From Gracilibacillus timonensis (GTDB lineage: Bacteria > Bacillota > Bacilli > Bacillales > Amphibacillaceae), in contig NZ_FLKH01000012.1 in assembly GCF_900086715.1 (NCBI RefSeq), forward strand, positions 1,798,001 through 1,862,000: 64,000 nt of DNA. The letters are read 5' to 3'. The translations under genes were made by a program, and so were the position numbers. Position 1 is the stretch's first letter. Every line of letters starts with the position of its first letter. The notes beneath the pieces were generated by a model, which was not told the DNA's origin, did not search any database, and worked only from the letters and a program-made list of their open reading frames with translations. Shown here piece by piece: positions 40,924 through 51,749 of the stretch.

Positions 40924-41008
40924 TTGTCGCAGCAAGCTAGTTCATATATAATAAGGATAGTAAAAGTGTTCGATGAGAAGCACAGCGCTTTATCGCTGTG
41001 CTTTTTCC
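40924..41008 (+). promoter_or_regulatory. promoter followed at once by a terminator-like hairpin upstream of yybS
   Basis: A sigma-A promoter (TTGTCG 40924-40929, 17-bp spacer, TATAAT 40947-40952) is followed about 26 bp later by AGCACAGCG/CGCTGTGCT (40979-40987 with 40994-41002) and TTTTT. Transcripts would stop after about 50 nt unless antiterminated, so this may be an attenuator of yybS-gdpP-rplI-dnaC or a tiny RNA gene. Confidence 0.6.
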
Positions 41009-41068
41009 AAGTAGAGAAAGTGATTGGTGATTTTCTCGCATAAATTGAAGTGATAGAGGTGTTTCAAA

Positions 41069-42004
41069 ATGGAGCGACAGCCGATAAAGAAAGATTTCTT
41101 TATGTATCTCGGTATATTTCTTGTCCTGCTGCTGGTGTCTATTTTTTTACCGTTGCAGGTTATTATGGTATTTCTTTTACCGATTCCAGTAGTTCTTCTT
41201 GTTAAGAACTATCCGATTCCTCATTTTATGATAGCCATGTTAGCGCTGCTTGCTGTTTCCTTTCTGGTTCAGCCGGCATTATCAATCCCGCTTACCATGC
41301 TTGCCTTATTGAGTGGAGGGACGATCGGCTGGGCGTTGAAAAAAGAACGCCATCCTTATGAGATTTGGGCAAATGGAACGGTTGGATTTGTATTGGGGTT
41401 TCTTGCTATCTATCTCTTTATTGAATTGGTATTAAATATTTCACTTTTGGATACATTTATGGATTCAGTAGATGAGTCGATGGAGATGACGGAGAATTTA
41501 TTGGGGGCATTAGGAGCAGAAGAACAGAACTTTGAACTGATCCAACAACAATTAAATAATTTAATACAGCTATTCCCCGTTGCATTAGTTCTCCTATCCA
41601 TGATTTATGCATTTATCACAGAATGGTTTACCTTCAAATGGCTGAACCGAGGCAATCGGATCGAGAATCAATATACCTTCCCTATGTTTCGTCATTTTAG
41701 ATTTCCAAAAGCGATCGTGTGGGCTTACTTCATTTTGTTGCTGTTTACGCTGTTTGTAGGAAATGGGATGGGACCTTTAGTTGGTGCTGCAATATTGAAT
41801 CTTTACCATTTACTTGGTATTTTGATTGCGTTGCAGGGTTTATCGCTTATTTTCTTTTATACCCATGTAAAGGGGCAGTCAAGGGCTTTACCAGTGATTG
41901 CAATTATTACAACGATATTATTTCCGATGATGGGTCTTTATTTGCTGCGAATCTTAGGTATAATTGATTTAGGCTTTGCATTACGAGATAGAATGCAAAA
42001 ATAG
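41069..42004 (+). CDS. yybS: DUF2232 membrane protein YybS
   Basis: 311 residues with about eight hydrophobic segments and a short conserved charged segment (GNRIENQYTFPMFRHFRFPKA). YybS proteins, conserved beside gdpP in Bacilli, are thought to be membrane proteins related to S-component-like folds; the function is unknown. The gene uses an AGAGGTG site and lies 33 bp before gdpP, with which it is probably co-transcribed. Confidence 0.88.
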   Translation: MERQPIKKDFFMYLGIFLVLLLVSIFLPLQVIMVFLLPIPVVLLVKNYPIPHFMIAMLALLAVSFLVQPALSIPLTMLALLSGGTIGWALKKERHPYEIWANGTVGFVLGFLAIYLFIELVLNISLLDTFMDSVDESMEMTENLLGALGAEEQNFELIQQQLNNLIQLFPVALVLLSMIYAFITEWFTFKWLNRGNRIENQYTFPMFRHFRFPKAIVWAYFILLLFTLFVGNGMGPLVGAAILNLYHLLGILIALQGLSLIFFYTHVKGQSRALPVIAIITTILFPMMGLYLLRILGIIDLGFALRDRMQK

Positions 42005-42037
42005 AAGTACGGGTATCTTTGTTAGGAGTTGACGACC

Positions 42038-44017
42038 ATGTCAAAATGGAAAGACAGGATGGCTATCATGGGATGGCATATTATTGGGATTTATATCCTG
42101 GCTTTTATCCTATTGATTTTTCTCTTTTACAATCATTGGATAATTGGCATTGTGATGACGGTTCTTTATGCTGTTTCGTTATATTACAGCGTCGAACGAG
42201 AGAAACAATTAGTGAATCAGACAGAAAAGTATATATCGATGCTTTCTTATCGGGTCAAAAAAGTGGGCGAGGAAGCCTTGTTAGAGATGCCACTGGGAAT
42301 TGTTTTATATAATGAAAATGATCAAATCCAATGGACGAACCCTTATATGTGGCAATTTTCTCAAACGAAATCGTTGGTCGGTATGGATTTGGAGAAATTA
42401 TCAGCGGATATTCTGTCTTATCTGAAAGAGGATAAAGAGCATTTTTGGCTGAAGATAGACCAATATGATTTTTATGTATACCACAAGAAAGAAGAACGCT
42501 TGTTATATTTCTTTGATCGTACCGAACAGATGGAAATCTACTGGCGTTATCAAAATGAAAAAACGGTATTAGCAACGATTTTTCTCGATAACTATGAAGA
42601 GATCACGCAAAATATGGATGATACACCGAAGAGTTATATCAATTCACAAGTGACATCTGCCCTTAATAAATGGGCGAACGAAAACGGTATTTATTTGAAG
42701 CGGACATCCCAAGAACGATTTATGGCGGTGCTGAATCAGAAGATACTGGCAAATTTGGAAAAAACAAAATTTGAAATTTTAGATCAGGTACGTGAACAGG
42801 TTTCTAATAATAATATCCCCTTAACCTTGAGTATTGGTGTAGGACTAGGCAACGAGCGGTTACCGGATCTTGGCGAGCTGACCCAATCGAGTCTGGACTT
42901 GGCTTTGGGACGCGGCGGCGATCAAGTGGTCATTAAAGACGGAGAGACGGGCAAGACACGTTTCTATGGAGGGAAAACAAATCCAATTGAGAAACGTACA
43001 AGGGTAAGGGCAAGAGTCATCTCCCATGCCTTGAAGGAGCTAGTGAAAGAAAGCAGTCGTGTCATGATCATGGGCCACAAAGCGCCAGACATGGATTCGA
43101 TTGGTTCATCCATCGGGGTATTGAAAATTGTGGAGGCCAATGATACAGAAGGATTTATCGTATTAGACGAGGATGATGTGAACACAGGGGTGCAGCGTTT
43201 AGTGGAAGGAATTAGGGAAGATGAAGAGCTGTGGTCCCGTTTTATTGATCCCGTTTCTGCGATGGAGATGATTACTAAGGATACCTTGCTTGTCATTGTG
43301 GATACACACAAACCAGCTTTGGTGCAGGAAGAGAAGTTAATTGCCAAGACAGATCATGTCGTGGTGATTGATCATCACCGGCGTGGAGAAGAGTTTATTG
43401 ATCACCCGACATTAGTCTATATGGAACCATACGCCTCATCAGCCAGTGAACTAGTAACGGAATTATTGGAATATCAACCGAATAAACTAGCGCTCAATAT
43501 GCTGGAATCCACGGCCTTATTAGCGGGAATTATTGTCGATACGAAAAGTTTCACCTTAAGAACAGGTTCTCGGACCTTTGATGCTGCTTCCTATTTACGA
43601 TCGAGAGGAGCGGACACTGTACTGGTGCAGAAGTTCTTGAAGGAAGATCTGGATATTTATGTGAAGCGAAGCAGATTAATTGAAAATACAAATATTTATC
43701 GTGATAATATTGCGATATCGGTAGGAAATTCACGAGAAACGTATGGTCCTGTTGTGATTGCACAAGCGGCAGATATCCTGCTTACCATGAGCGGTATTGA
43801 GGCCTCCTTTGTCATTTCAGAGCGTGAAGATGGCAGAATCGGTATTAGTGCCCGTTCCTTGGGTAATGTGAATGTACAGGTGATTATGGAGAAAATGAAT
43901 GGCGGCGGGCACTTAACGAATGCTGCCACTCAATTAGATGAAATGGCCGTAATCGATGCTTATGAATGGTTAAAAGAAATCATAGATGAATTTTATGAGG
44001 GAGGAAATGAAGAATGA
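42038..44017 (+). CDS. gdpP: cyclic di-AMP phosphodiesterase GdpP (YybT)
   Basis: 659 residues, equal to B. subtilis. Two N-terminal TM segments (about 10-55), a PAS domain, a degenerate GGDEF domain ([13 protein letters not shown]), then a DHH/DHHA1 phosphodiesterase: [28 protein letters not shown] and [12 protein letters not shown]. It hydrolyses c-di-AMP to pApA and so affects potassium balance and beta-lactam tolerance. The ATG at 42038 follows TTAGGAG; a TTG at 42029 in frame is less likely. Overlaps rplI by 4 nt. Confidence 0.97.
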   Translation: MSKWKDRMAIMGWHIIGIYILAFILLIFLFYNHWIIGIVMTVLYAVSLYYSVEREKQLVNQTEKYISMLSYRVKKVGEEALLEMPLGIVLYNENDQIQWTNPYMWQFSQTKSLVGMDLEKLSADILSYLKEDKEHFWLKIDQYDFYVYHKKEERLLYFFDRTEQMEIYWRYQNEKTVLATIFLDNYEEITQNMDDTPKSYINSQVTSALNKWANENGIYLKRTSQERFMAVLNQKILANLEKTKFEILDQVREQVSNNNIPLTLSIGVGLGNERLPDLGELTQSSLDLALGRGGDQVVIKDGETGKTRFYGGKTNPIEKRTRVRARVISHALKELVKESSRVMIMGHKAPDMDSIGSSIGVLKIVEANDTEGFIVLDEDDVNTGVQRLVEGIREDEELWSRFIDPVSAMEMITKDTLLVIVDTHKPALVQEEKLIAKTDHVVVIDHHRRGEEFIDHPTLVYMEPYASSASELVTELLEYQPNKLALNMLESTALLAGIIVDTKSFTLRTGSRTFDAASYLRSRGADTVLVQKFLKEDLDIYVKRSRLIENTNIYRDNIAISVGNSRETYGPVVIAQAADILLTMSGIEASFVISEREDGRIGISARSLGNVNVQVIMEKMNGGGHLTNAATQLDEMAVIDAYEWLKEIIDEFYEGGNEE

Positions 44018-44460
44018 AAGTCATATTCACAGAAGACGTTAAAGGAAAAGGGAAAAAAGGCGAAGTAAAAAACGTATCAGATGGTTATGCTCGTAACTTT
44101 TTATTAAAATATAACAAAGCCGTCGAAGCAAATACCGCTAATCTAAAAGCACTTGAGGCAAAGAAAAATAAAGCAAAGAAAGAAGAACAGCAAGAGGTCG
44201 AAGAAGCAGAACAATTAAAAAAAGACTTAGCTGACATCGAAGTGAAGGTTACCGCTAAATCAGGAGATAATGGTCGTTTATTCGGTTCAATAACTAGTAA
44301 ACAAATCGCCGAGGCACTGAAGAAAGGACATGATATCAAGCTGGATAAACGTAAAATTGAGCTTGATCAGCCTATCCGTGCGCTTGGTTATACCAACGTG
44401 CCGGTAAAGCTTCATCACGATGTAACAGGAACGATCCGTGTACATGTGGTAGAAGCATAA
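44014..44460 (+). CDS. rplI: 50S ribosomal protein L9
   Basis: 148 residues: the N-terminal [21 protein letters not shown] rRNA-binding domain, a long charged connecting helix and a C-terminal domain with [21 protein letters not shown]. The ATGA overlap with gdpP implies translational coupling. GGAGG precedes the start. Confidence 0.98.
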   Translation: MKVIFTEDVKGKGKKGEVKNVSDGYARNFLLKYNKAVEANTANLKALEAKKNKAKKEEQQEVEEAEQLKKDLADIEVKVTAKSGDNGRLFGSITSKQIAEALKKGHDIKLDKRKIELDQPIRALGYTNVPVKLHHDVTGTIRVHVVEA

Positions 44461-44601
44461 CGAATGAAAGAATCGAAGTCTTGTCACAGCACAAGTGACG
44501 GGCTTCGTTAAAAAGGCAGCAAAGACACGGTGAAGTCCTGTGGGCAAAAGGTATTGCAAAACGCCTTTTGTACCTGTGCCTGGTGAAGGAGTGTACAAGT
44601 A

Positions 44602-45957
44602 ATGTCAGATGTTGGGAGACAGCCGCCACATAATATGGAAGCCGAGCAAGCGGTACTGGGGGCTATATTCTTAGAACCAGAGGCGATTTCTAGTGCTTCG
44701 GAAATATTGATGCCAGAGGATTTCTATCGCGCTAGCCATCAAATTATCTTTCGTGTGATGATGGAATTAGCCGATAAATCAGAGCCAATCGATATTGTAA
44801 CAACTACAACAATATTGGCAAATAAGCAGCAGCTGGATGACGTTGGTGGCGTTTCTTACCTAAGTGATGTAGCAAATGCTGTACCAACGGCTGCAAACAT
44901 TTCGTATTATTGCCGTATCGTAGAGGAGAAATCCATCCTGCGCCGGTTGATACGGACGGCTACTGATATTGTCACCGACAGTTACAGCAAGGAAGACGAA
45001 GTAGCCGAGGTTCTAAATGAGTCCGAAAAACGTATTTTAGAGGTTTCGAATCGAAAAAATGCCTCTTCGTTCAAGAATATCAAAGACGTGTTAATCGAGG
45101 TCTATGATAATATCGATCAACTTCATAAGAATAGCGGCGAGGTAACCGGGATTGCTTCAGGATTCCGTGATTTAGATCGAATTACCTCTGGATTTCAGCG
45201 TAATGATTTAATTATTGTTGCTGCACGTCCGTCGGTAGGGAAGACGGCCTTTGCCTTGAATATTGCTCAAAATGTAGCGATTAAAACATCGGAAAACGTC
45301 GCGATTTTTAGTTTGGAGATGGGGGCAGATCAGCTTGTCTCCCGTATGCTCTGTGCCGAAGGAAATATCGATGCACAGCGTCTGCGGACGGGGGCGTTGG
45401 AAGAGGAAGACTGGAGCAGGCTTTCCATGGCGATGGGGAGTCTATCAAATGCTGGTATTTATATTGACGATACCCCAGGCATCCGCGTCAGTGAAATTCG
45501 TTCGAAATGTCGACGGTTAAAGCAAGAACATGGCTTGGGGATGATCTTGATCGATTATTTGCAATTAATCCAGGGAAGTATGGGTTCCACGGATAATCGC
45601 CAGCAGGAAGTTTCAGAGATTTCCCGTTCCTTAAAAGGGTTGGCAAGGGAACTTAATGTACCATTAATTGCTTTATCACAGCTGTCTCGTGGGGTAGAAT
45701 CGAGACAGGACAAGCGTCCGATGATGTCGGACTTGCGTGAGTCGGGAAGTATCGAGCAGGATGCCGATATCGTTGGTTTCTTATACCGAGATGATTATTA
45801 TGATCAAGAGTCAGAGAAACAGAATATCATTGAAATCATTATTGCCAAGCAGCGTAACGGTCCAGTTGGCACCGTAGACTTAGCCTTTGTCAAAGAATTT
45901 AATAAATTCGTGGATCTTGACCACCGCTATCAAGAAGGTGATATCCCGCCAGGATAA
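44602..45957 (+). CDS. dnaC: replicative DNA helicase (DnaB type, called DnaC in Bacillus)
   Basis: 451 residues: N-terminal helical domain starting PPHNMEAEQAVLGAIFLEPE, then a RecA-like core with Walker A RPSVGKTAFALNIAQN near residue 210, Walker B MILIDYLQLIQ and the conserved AKQRNGPVG region. It forms the hexameric helicase of the replisome. AAGGAG precedes the ATG; 141 bp separate it from rplI, with no terminator seen. Confidence 0.97.
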   Translation: MSDVGRQPPHNMEAEQAVLGAIFLEPEAISSASEILMPEDFYRASHQIIFRVMMELADKSEPIDIVTTTTILANKQQLDDVGGVSYLSDVANAVPTAANISYYCRIVEEKSILRRLIRTATDIVTDSYSKEDEVAEVLNESEKRILEVSNRKNASSFKNIKDVLIEVYDNIDQLHKNSGEVTGIASGFRDLDRITSGFQRNDLIIVAARPSVGKTAFALNIAQNVAIKTSENVAIFSLEMGADQLVSRMLCAEGNIDAQRLRTGALEEEDWSRLSMAMGSLSNAGIYIDDTPGIRVSEIRSKCRRLKQEHGLGMILIDYLQLIQGSMGSTDNRQQEVSEISRSLKGLARELNVPLIALSQLSRGVESRQDKRPMMSDLRESGSIEQDADIVGFLYRDDYYDQESEKQNIIEIIIAKQRNGPVGTVDLAFVKEFNKFVDLDHRYQEGDIPPG

Positions 45958-46000
45958 GGAGTAAATCCCCTTATGTTGGCGGTTTTTTGTGCGATAAGAA

Positions 46001-46065
46001 AGTATTCTTGATGTTATAGGATGTGGAACAATTTTACTTTGAATGCCGTATCAGACCAGATAGAC
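46001..46065 (+). repeat. dispersed intergenic repeat, copy D
   Basis: AAGTATTCTTGATGTTATAG followed by GATGTGGAACAATTTTAC aligns with the left part of copies A, B and C. Only this portion is present. Confidence 0.45.
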
Positions 46066-46203
46066 GTTGTTTATTGATGGCATTTTGTAAAAAAGATAAA
46101 TTCACTACGAATGAAGGTTTATTGACTCGGAAATAATCGCTACTCACCCTCAAATTCCCTCCATTTATCTAAAAACCACTGCATATTGGTCTAAAAGAAG
46201 CTA

Positions 46204-46214
46204 TGCTATAACCA
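46204..46214 (+). promoter_or_regulatory. -10 region of the ABC exporter operon
   Basis: TATGCTATAAC lies about 40 bp upstream of the ATPase gene, with a TTGGTC-like -35 about 16-17 bp before it. Confidence 0.5.
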
Positions 46215-46247
46215 CAAGCAAGTCATCCCATGCAGGAGGTTTTGGAA

Positions 46248-47096
46248 GTGGAGAATATAATAGAAGTGACATCCTTAGAGAAGGTTTTTGGTAAAAAGCA
46301 AGCATTACAAGACGTTTCCTTTCAAGTGAAGAAAGGAGAAACATTCGGTTTTTTAGGACCTAGTGGTTCCGGAAAAACAACGACCATCAAAATATTAACA
46401 GGGCAAATGAAGCAAACATCCGGTACAGCAAACGTGTTTGGCATGCCGGCCGCTAAATTAAATACACCAGAATATCGTAAAAGATTTGGAGTAGTTACGG
46501 ATAATAGTGGTTTGTATACGAGATTATCGATTTATGACAACTTAAAACTTTACGCCGATTTATATGACGTACCGCTTCAACGAATTACAGAGGGATTGGA
46601 AGCCGTTAATTTGAAAGAGGAGCAGAAGACATTGGTTTCCAAGCTTTCTAAGGGAATGATCCAGCGTGTATTACTAGCCAGAACTCTGTTGCATCAGCCG
46701 GAGTTATTATTTTTGGATGAACCGACTTCCGCATTGGATCCGGCTAACTCCAAGCATATCCATCGTGGTCTGAAGGAATTAAATAGACAAGGAACAACGA
46801 TCTTTTTGACTACTCACAATATGGAAGAGGCTGACCATATTTGTAACCAGGTTGCCTTTTTAAATAAAGGAGTTGTTCAGCTGTTAGATGAACCAAAACA
46901 GTTGAAGAAACAATATCGGGAAGATCTGATTGAGATAGAATTAAAAGACGGCACTACATTAGAACTGCCATTAAAAGCATCAAGTGCTGAGGAAATTCAA
47001 CAATATATTTCCCGGGAAATGGTGGAGCGTATTTATACAAAAGAACCAACATTAGGAGATATCTTTGTAGAAGTGACAGGGAGGGAACTGGTATGA
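46248..47096 (+). CDS. ABC transporter ATP-binding protein
   Basis: 282 residues. Walker A GPSGSGKTTTIKIL, Q-loop with TDNSGLYTRLS, signature LSKGMIQRVLLARTLL, Walker B LLFLDEPTSALD and switch His in LTTHNMEEADH. DrrA/CcmA-type, usually exporters of drugs or lipids. The GTG at 46248, 9 nt after GGAGG, is preferred to an ATG at 46230 that lies upstream of that site. A perfect Noc-binding site lies near its 3' end. Overlaps the permease by 4 nt. Confidence 0.93.
   Translation: MENIIEVTSLEKVFGKKQALQDVSFQVKKGETFGFLGPSGSGKTTTIKILTGQMKQTSGTANVFGMPAAKLNTPEYRKRFGVVTDNSGLYTRLSIYDNLKLYADLYDVPLQRITEGLEAVNLKEEQKTLVSKLSKGMIQRVLLARTLLHQPELLFLDEPTSALDPANSKHIHRGLKELNRQGTTIFLTTHNMEEADHICNQVAFLNKGVVQLLDEPKQLKKQYREDLIEIELKDGTTLELPLKASSAEEIQQYISREMVERIYTKEPTLGDIFVEVTGRELV
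47007..47020. promoter_or_regulatory. predicted Noc-binding site (NBS)
   Basis: ATTTCCCGGGAAAT is identical to the published 14-bp Noc consensus. It lies inside the coding sequence of the ABC ATPase, about 26 kb from noc. Confidence 0.75.
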
Positions 47097-47800
47097 CGTT
47101 TTCCGTCAAACGATTTACAGCCATTTTTCAAAAGGATTTTAAGGATTTATATCGAAATATGTATGTGTCCTCTACAGCAATCATGCCACTTATTTTCGCG
47201 GTGATATATGGACGAATGGATCAGGTAACCATCGAGATGCATTTGTTTGTCATTAGTATTTCACTTGCCTTGGTGGCTGCTTTTCTGCAGTGCGCGATGA
47301 TAGCAGAAGAGAAAGAGAAAAACACTTTGCGAGGACTGATGTTATCTCCGGCTACGCTAACAGAAATATTGGCAGGGAAAAGTGCTGTCAGTATTCTGAT
47401 GACTGTTGTTGTTGTGGGAATTAGTATGTTTCTTATGGATTTTTCATTGGCAGGAAGAGGCGCCCTAATAGCAGGGGTTGTGCTGACGCTTATTTTCTTT
47501 ATTGGATTGGGAACATGGATGGGATTGATCACCAAAAGTGTTATTGAGGCCTCTGTCTATATCCTTCCAGTCATGTTTATCTTTGGCATGGGAAACATGT
47601 TCATGGCATTTGCAGATCAGTACAGCTTTTTAGAGATATTAGCATATACACCAGGAATTCAGTTGGAGGAAATCGCAGGATTAGAGGATTCGGGAGCTGG
47701 CTTGTCTGAATTAACGAAACCGTTTGCCATTATCGGTGCCTGGGTTGTCGTATCCATCACCTTGACTGTTATCACGTTTAGGAAACGGATGACAGATTAA
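47093..47800 (+). CDS. ABC-2 type transporter permease
   Basis: 235 residues with about six hydrophobic segments. The amphipathic start RFTAIFQKDFKDLYRN and the EEKEKNTLRGLMLSPATLTEILAGK region are typical of ABC-2 permeases. It partners with the upstream ATPase; substrate unknown. The genes overlap by ATGA. The order and type suggest a two-gene exporter. Confidence 0.88.
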   Translation: MTFSVKRFTAIFQKDFKDLYRNMYVSSTAIMPLIFAVIYGRMDQVTIEMHLFVISISLALVAAFLQCAMIAEEKEKNTLRGLMLSPATLTEILAGKSAVSILMTVVVVGISMFLMDFSLAGRGALIAGVVLTLIFFIGLGTWMGLITKSVIEASVYILPVMFIFGMGNMFMAFADQYSFLEILAYTPGIQLEEIAGLEDSGAGLSELTKPFAIIGAWVVVSITLTVITFRKRMTD

Positions 47801-47825
47801 ACAAGTAAACGCAGTAACCTACCAA

Positions 47826-47863
47826 GCCAATGACAGGACAAAATCGTTCTGTCATTGGCTTTT
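47826..47863 (+). terminator. terminator of the ABC exporter operon
   Basis: GCCAATGACAGGAC and GTTCTGTCATTGGC form a 14-bp stem with one G-T pair, then TTTT. Confidence 0.85.
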
Positions 47864-47912
47864 GCTATCTTCATTGATAAACCAGTTCTTAAGATACATA
47901 AAAAAGTATATA

Positions 47913-47953
47913 TTCACGAACATTTTTGATAATGCACTTCATATTGTTCGTAA
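47913..47953. promoter_or_regulatory. tandem inverted PurBoxes upstream of purA
   Basis: TTCACGAACATTTTT and ATATTGTTCGTAATTT form two CGAAC half-sites facing each other, the arrangement recognised by PurR in Bacillus. They lie just upstream of the purA -35. Confidence 0.75.
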
Positions 47954-47958
47954 TTTAA

Positions 47959-47987
47959 TTGACATTGCCGGATAAGCTTGGTAAAAT
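47959..47987 (+). promoter_or_regulatory. sigma-A promoter of purA
   Basis: TTGACA (47959-47964), 17-bp spacer, TAAAAT (47982-47987). The start codon is 41 bp downstream. Confidence 0.85.
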
Positions 47988-48004
47988 TAGTTCGGAGTGA
48001 ATAA

Positions 48005-49318
<1,314 letters not shown>

Positions 49319-49324
49319 CATAAC

Positions 49325-49356
49325 AAACCGCTTCGTATCCATTACGAAGCGGTTTT
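49325..49356 (+). terminator. terminator of purA
   Basis: ACCGCTTCGTA and TACGAAGCGGT form an 11-bp perfect stem, followed by TTTTCC. Confidence 0.9.
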
Positions 49357-49579
49357 CCTATATTTTTATGCGCTTTTTGTGTTTTTCTTATTCACTCAAC
49401 TTTTGCACCTGAAAATAGGGGTGTATATATTGCCATTCTAAGATAATCAAGCTCTGCATTATAGTGATTACTTTTTGGTTAAGTGATCTTTTGTCTCGTT
49501 GATGTGAAGTTATTTTATAAGGTGCAAAATATTAATTATTTATTCAATTAAATAAGTTTAAACAGGTGGTGAAACATAC

Positions 49580-49876
49580 ATGCCAAAAGAAAGTAATTGG
49601 ATATTTCAATTAGAAGATGAAGAGATTCGATTTATAAAGAATTTTATATTAAGTTCTGGCTCGCTTAAAGAATTGTCAAAAATATATACCGTTTCTTATC
49701 CAACCGTACGTAATCGATTAGATCATTTAATGGAACGAATAAAGCTAGTCGATGAAAAACAAGAAGACCCCTATGTACATTATATTAAAAAGCTCGCTTT
49801 GGATGATCAATTTACTTATGAAACGGCGAAACATCTAATTGAAAAATATAAAGAAAGGGTGAAAGAGAATGGATGA
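49580..49876 (+). CDS. DUF2089-like helix-turn-helix protein
   Basis: 98 residues: LEDEEIRFIKNFILSSGSLKE, then LSKIYTVSYPTVRNRLDHLMERI, a short winged/HTH-type segment matching DUF2089 proteins. The C-terminal half is helical and charged. It overlaps the following membrane protein gene by 8 nt, so they are probably coupled. AGGTGGTG precedes the ATG. Probably a small DNA-binding regulator; not tested. Confidence 0.75.
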   Translation: MPKESNWIFQLEDEEIRFIKNFILSSGSLKELSKIYTVSYPTVRNRLDHLMERIKLVDEKQEDPYVHYIKKLALDDQFTYETAKHLIEKYKERVKENG

Positions 49877-50165
49877 ATTAATCTTGGGTCCAGATCTTCG
49901 AGTGATGATAATACTCATTGGATTTCTATTAGGAGCGTTGGAAATGATTTTAGTAAAAAAATTCGGGGTGAACTTATGGGTATTACCTATAATTACCTGG
50001 ATAATCTCCGCAGGTCTTGCCTTAACCGTAAGTGCCACATTAGGAGCTTTCCCATCTTTAATGCTACTTGTCATCGTTCTTATTTTTTACATTAATGACC
50101 ACTTTAATAAATTTAAATATCGAAACAATGCTGATGAAAAAATGAAAATTAAAGATTTAAAATAA
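49869..50165 (+). CDS. small three-TM membrane protein paired with the DUF2089-like gene
   Basis: 98 residues with three hydrophobic segments (about 10-30, 35-55, 60-80) and a charged tail rich in Lys and Asp. No family is recognised with confidence. Coupled to the HTH gene, it may be a membrane sensor or anti-regulator controlling that protein, as in many two-gene HTH/membrane pairs. Confidence 0.6.
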   Translation: MDELILGPDLRVMIILIGFLLGALEMILVKKFGVNLWVLPIITWIISAGLALTVSATLGAFPSLMLLVIVLIFYINDHFNKFKYRNNADEKMKIKDLK

Positions 50166-50312
50166 CGGATTTCCGCTCTAGTTAACGAATCATAAAAAAA
50201 TCGACAATAGCTCAGTCGAAACCGAGCCATTATCAAAAGGGGAATCTACTATAATAGACGTATCACTTACTAAAAAAGTTTCAACTTTTGCAAAAAAATT
50301 TAAATAAAGTGA

Positions 50313-50625
50313 GATTTCATTCCAAAGAAAGTACTAATTCTTGGTATAACAGGACTTGGAATGGTGTTGACCTGGAACGAATCGCGAAACCGATCAGTTG
50401 GATGATGGAACGTAACGAGTCCGTCTATGTTATATCGTAAAGTTGATCGTTTGTCGGTGCTAGGCAGCGCTGCGGAAATAGGTTTCGCTTCGATGCACAG
50501 GACGTGCAAGTGCAGGCGTTACGACAGGAGGTCGTGATCTTAGCCTGCGAACCTTCGAGACAAGGCTTTAGCCTCCTCATCAGCAAGATCGCTTCCTGTG
50601 CGCTTTTCCCAATCAAAATAAAGGT
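50313..50625 (+). repeat. dispersed intergenic repeat, copy C (longest)
   Basis: The longest copy. The left part matches copies A, B and D (ATTCTTGGTATAACAGGA; GACCTGGAACGAA). The middle matches copy E (GTAAAGTTGATCGTTTGTC; GAAATAGGTTTCGC). The right part (50497-50612) has nested inverted repeats: GCACAGGA/TCCTGTGC outside, GCAGGC/GCCTGC inside, ACGAC/GTCGT innermost. Its GC content is higher than its surroundings. Confidence 0.6.
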
Positions 50626-50680
50626 GGATTATTGGTAAATACAGTCGATATCCTTTAAACTAGATAGACAGACACCTAAG

Positions 50681-50714
50681 ACCCTTGTTACCATTATCGT
50701 AGCAAGGGTTTTTT
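50681..50714 (+). terminator. terminator-like hairpin upstream of walR
   Basis: ACCCTTGTTAC and GTAGCAAGGGT form an 11-bp stem with one G-T pair, followed by TTTTT. It could end the DUF2089-membrane transcript. Confidence 0.7.
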
Positions 50715-51039
50715 ACCAGATCAAGCATGCCGTACATATCGATGTTTTTTAGGGTGAAATGGAAATATAACCCTATGAAAAAATAAACACACTAGACAAT
50801 AGAAGGAATAAGACATTTCCGTTCATTTCGGTTAGAATAGTAGTATAGGAAAAAGTGAAACTTCATTCAAAGGGCAAGACGCTGCGATTTTAGTCTGTTA
50901 CCAAACCTATCATGAATGTTAGTTGAACCAATTGGGCAGTTAATGGCGGTTGGCATCTCCAAGTTTTCTTCGTTCTAGAAAAGGGAGTCATACAGCCAGT
51001 TACACTGCGATAAAATTATAGAAAAAAGGACGTGCTTTT

Positions 51040-51744
51040 ATGAGTCAGAAAATCTTAGTAGTAGACGACGAAAAGCCAATCGCTGATATATTGAAATTCA
51101 ATCTGGAGAAAGAGGGCTATGAGGTGGTACTGGCTTACGATGGTGATGAAGCCATTTCACAGGCGACTTCGGAAGATCCGGATCTTGTCTTGTTAGATAT
51201 TATGCTGCCTAATAAAGATGGCAATGAAGTATGCCGTGAAATTCGTAAAACCCACAGCATGCCGATTATTATGTTGACAGCCAAGGATGCTGAGATTGAT
51301 AAGGTACTTGGATTGGAGATGGGGGCAGATGACTATGTAACCAAACCGTTCAGCAATCGGGAATTAATTGCGCGGGTAAAGGCTAATCTGCGTCGTTTAC
51401 AGGTAGAACCGACGAATCAAAAACGGGATAACAGTGATATTTCTATCGGTTCCTTGGTGATTCATCCCGATGCCTATACGGTGACGCGTGAGGGCGAATA
51501 CATCGAATTGACCCACCGTGAGTTTGAGTTATTACATTATTTAGCGCGCCATATTGGTCAGGTCATGACACGTGAGCATTTATTGGAAACCGTCTGGGGC
51601 TATGATTACTATGGCGATGTCCGCACGGTGGACGTAACCGTTAGACGTCTTCGGGAAAAAATAGAGGATAATCCTAGTAATCCATTATGGATTGTGACTA
51701 GAAGAGGTGTAGGTTATTATCTGCGGAATCCTGAACAGGAGTAA
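51040..51744 (+). CDS. walR: essential response regulator WalR (YycF)
   Basis: 234 residues: receiver domain with the acidic pair in LVVDDEKPI, phospho-Asp in [10 protein letters not shown] and Lys in TKPFSNREL, then an OmpR/PhoB winged helix ([33 protein letters not shown]). It controls cell-wall hydrolases. Followed 5 bp later by walK; first gene of the walRKHIJ-htrA operon. Confidence 0.97.
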   Translation: MSQKILVVDDEKPIADILKFNLEKEGYEVVLAYDGDEAISQATSEDPDLVLLDIMLPNKDGNEVCREIRKTHSMPIIMLTAKDAEIDKVLGLEMGADDYVTKPFSNRELIARVKANLRRLQVEPTNQKRDNSDISIGSLVIHPDAYTVTREGEYIELTHREFELLHYLARHIGQVMTREHLLETVWGYDYYGDVRTVDVTVRRLREKIEDNPSNPLWIVTRRGVGYYLRNPEQE

Positions 51745-51749
51745 ATTCG

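Larger units (their letters stand above)
50166..51039. other. non-coding region upstream of walR
   Basis: About 870 bp with no supported gene. It holds repeat copy C with nested palindromes (50313-50625), a terminator-like hairpin (50681-50714) and the walR leader and promoter region, where I could not place a convincing -35/-10 pair. Confidence 0.5.

Noticed and set aside
45958-45985. TAAGG/CCTTA hairpin after dnaC
   Set aside because: Only a 5-bp stem with a weak T-run some bases away; not convincing as a terminator.
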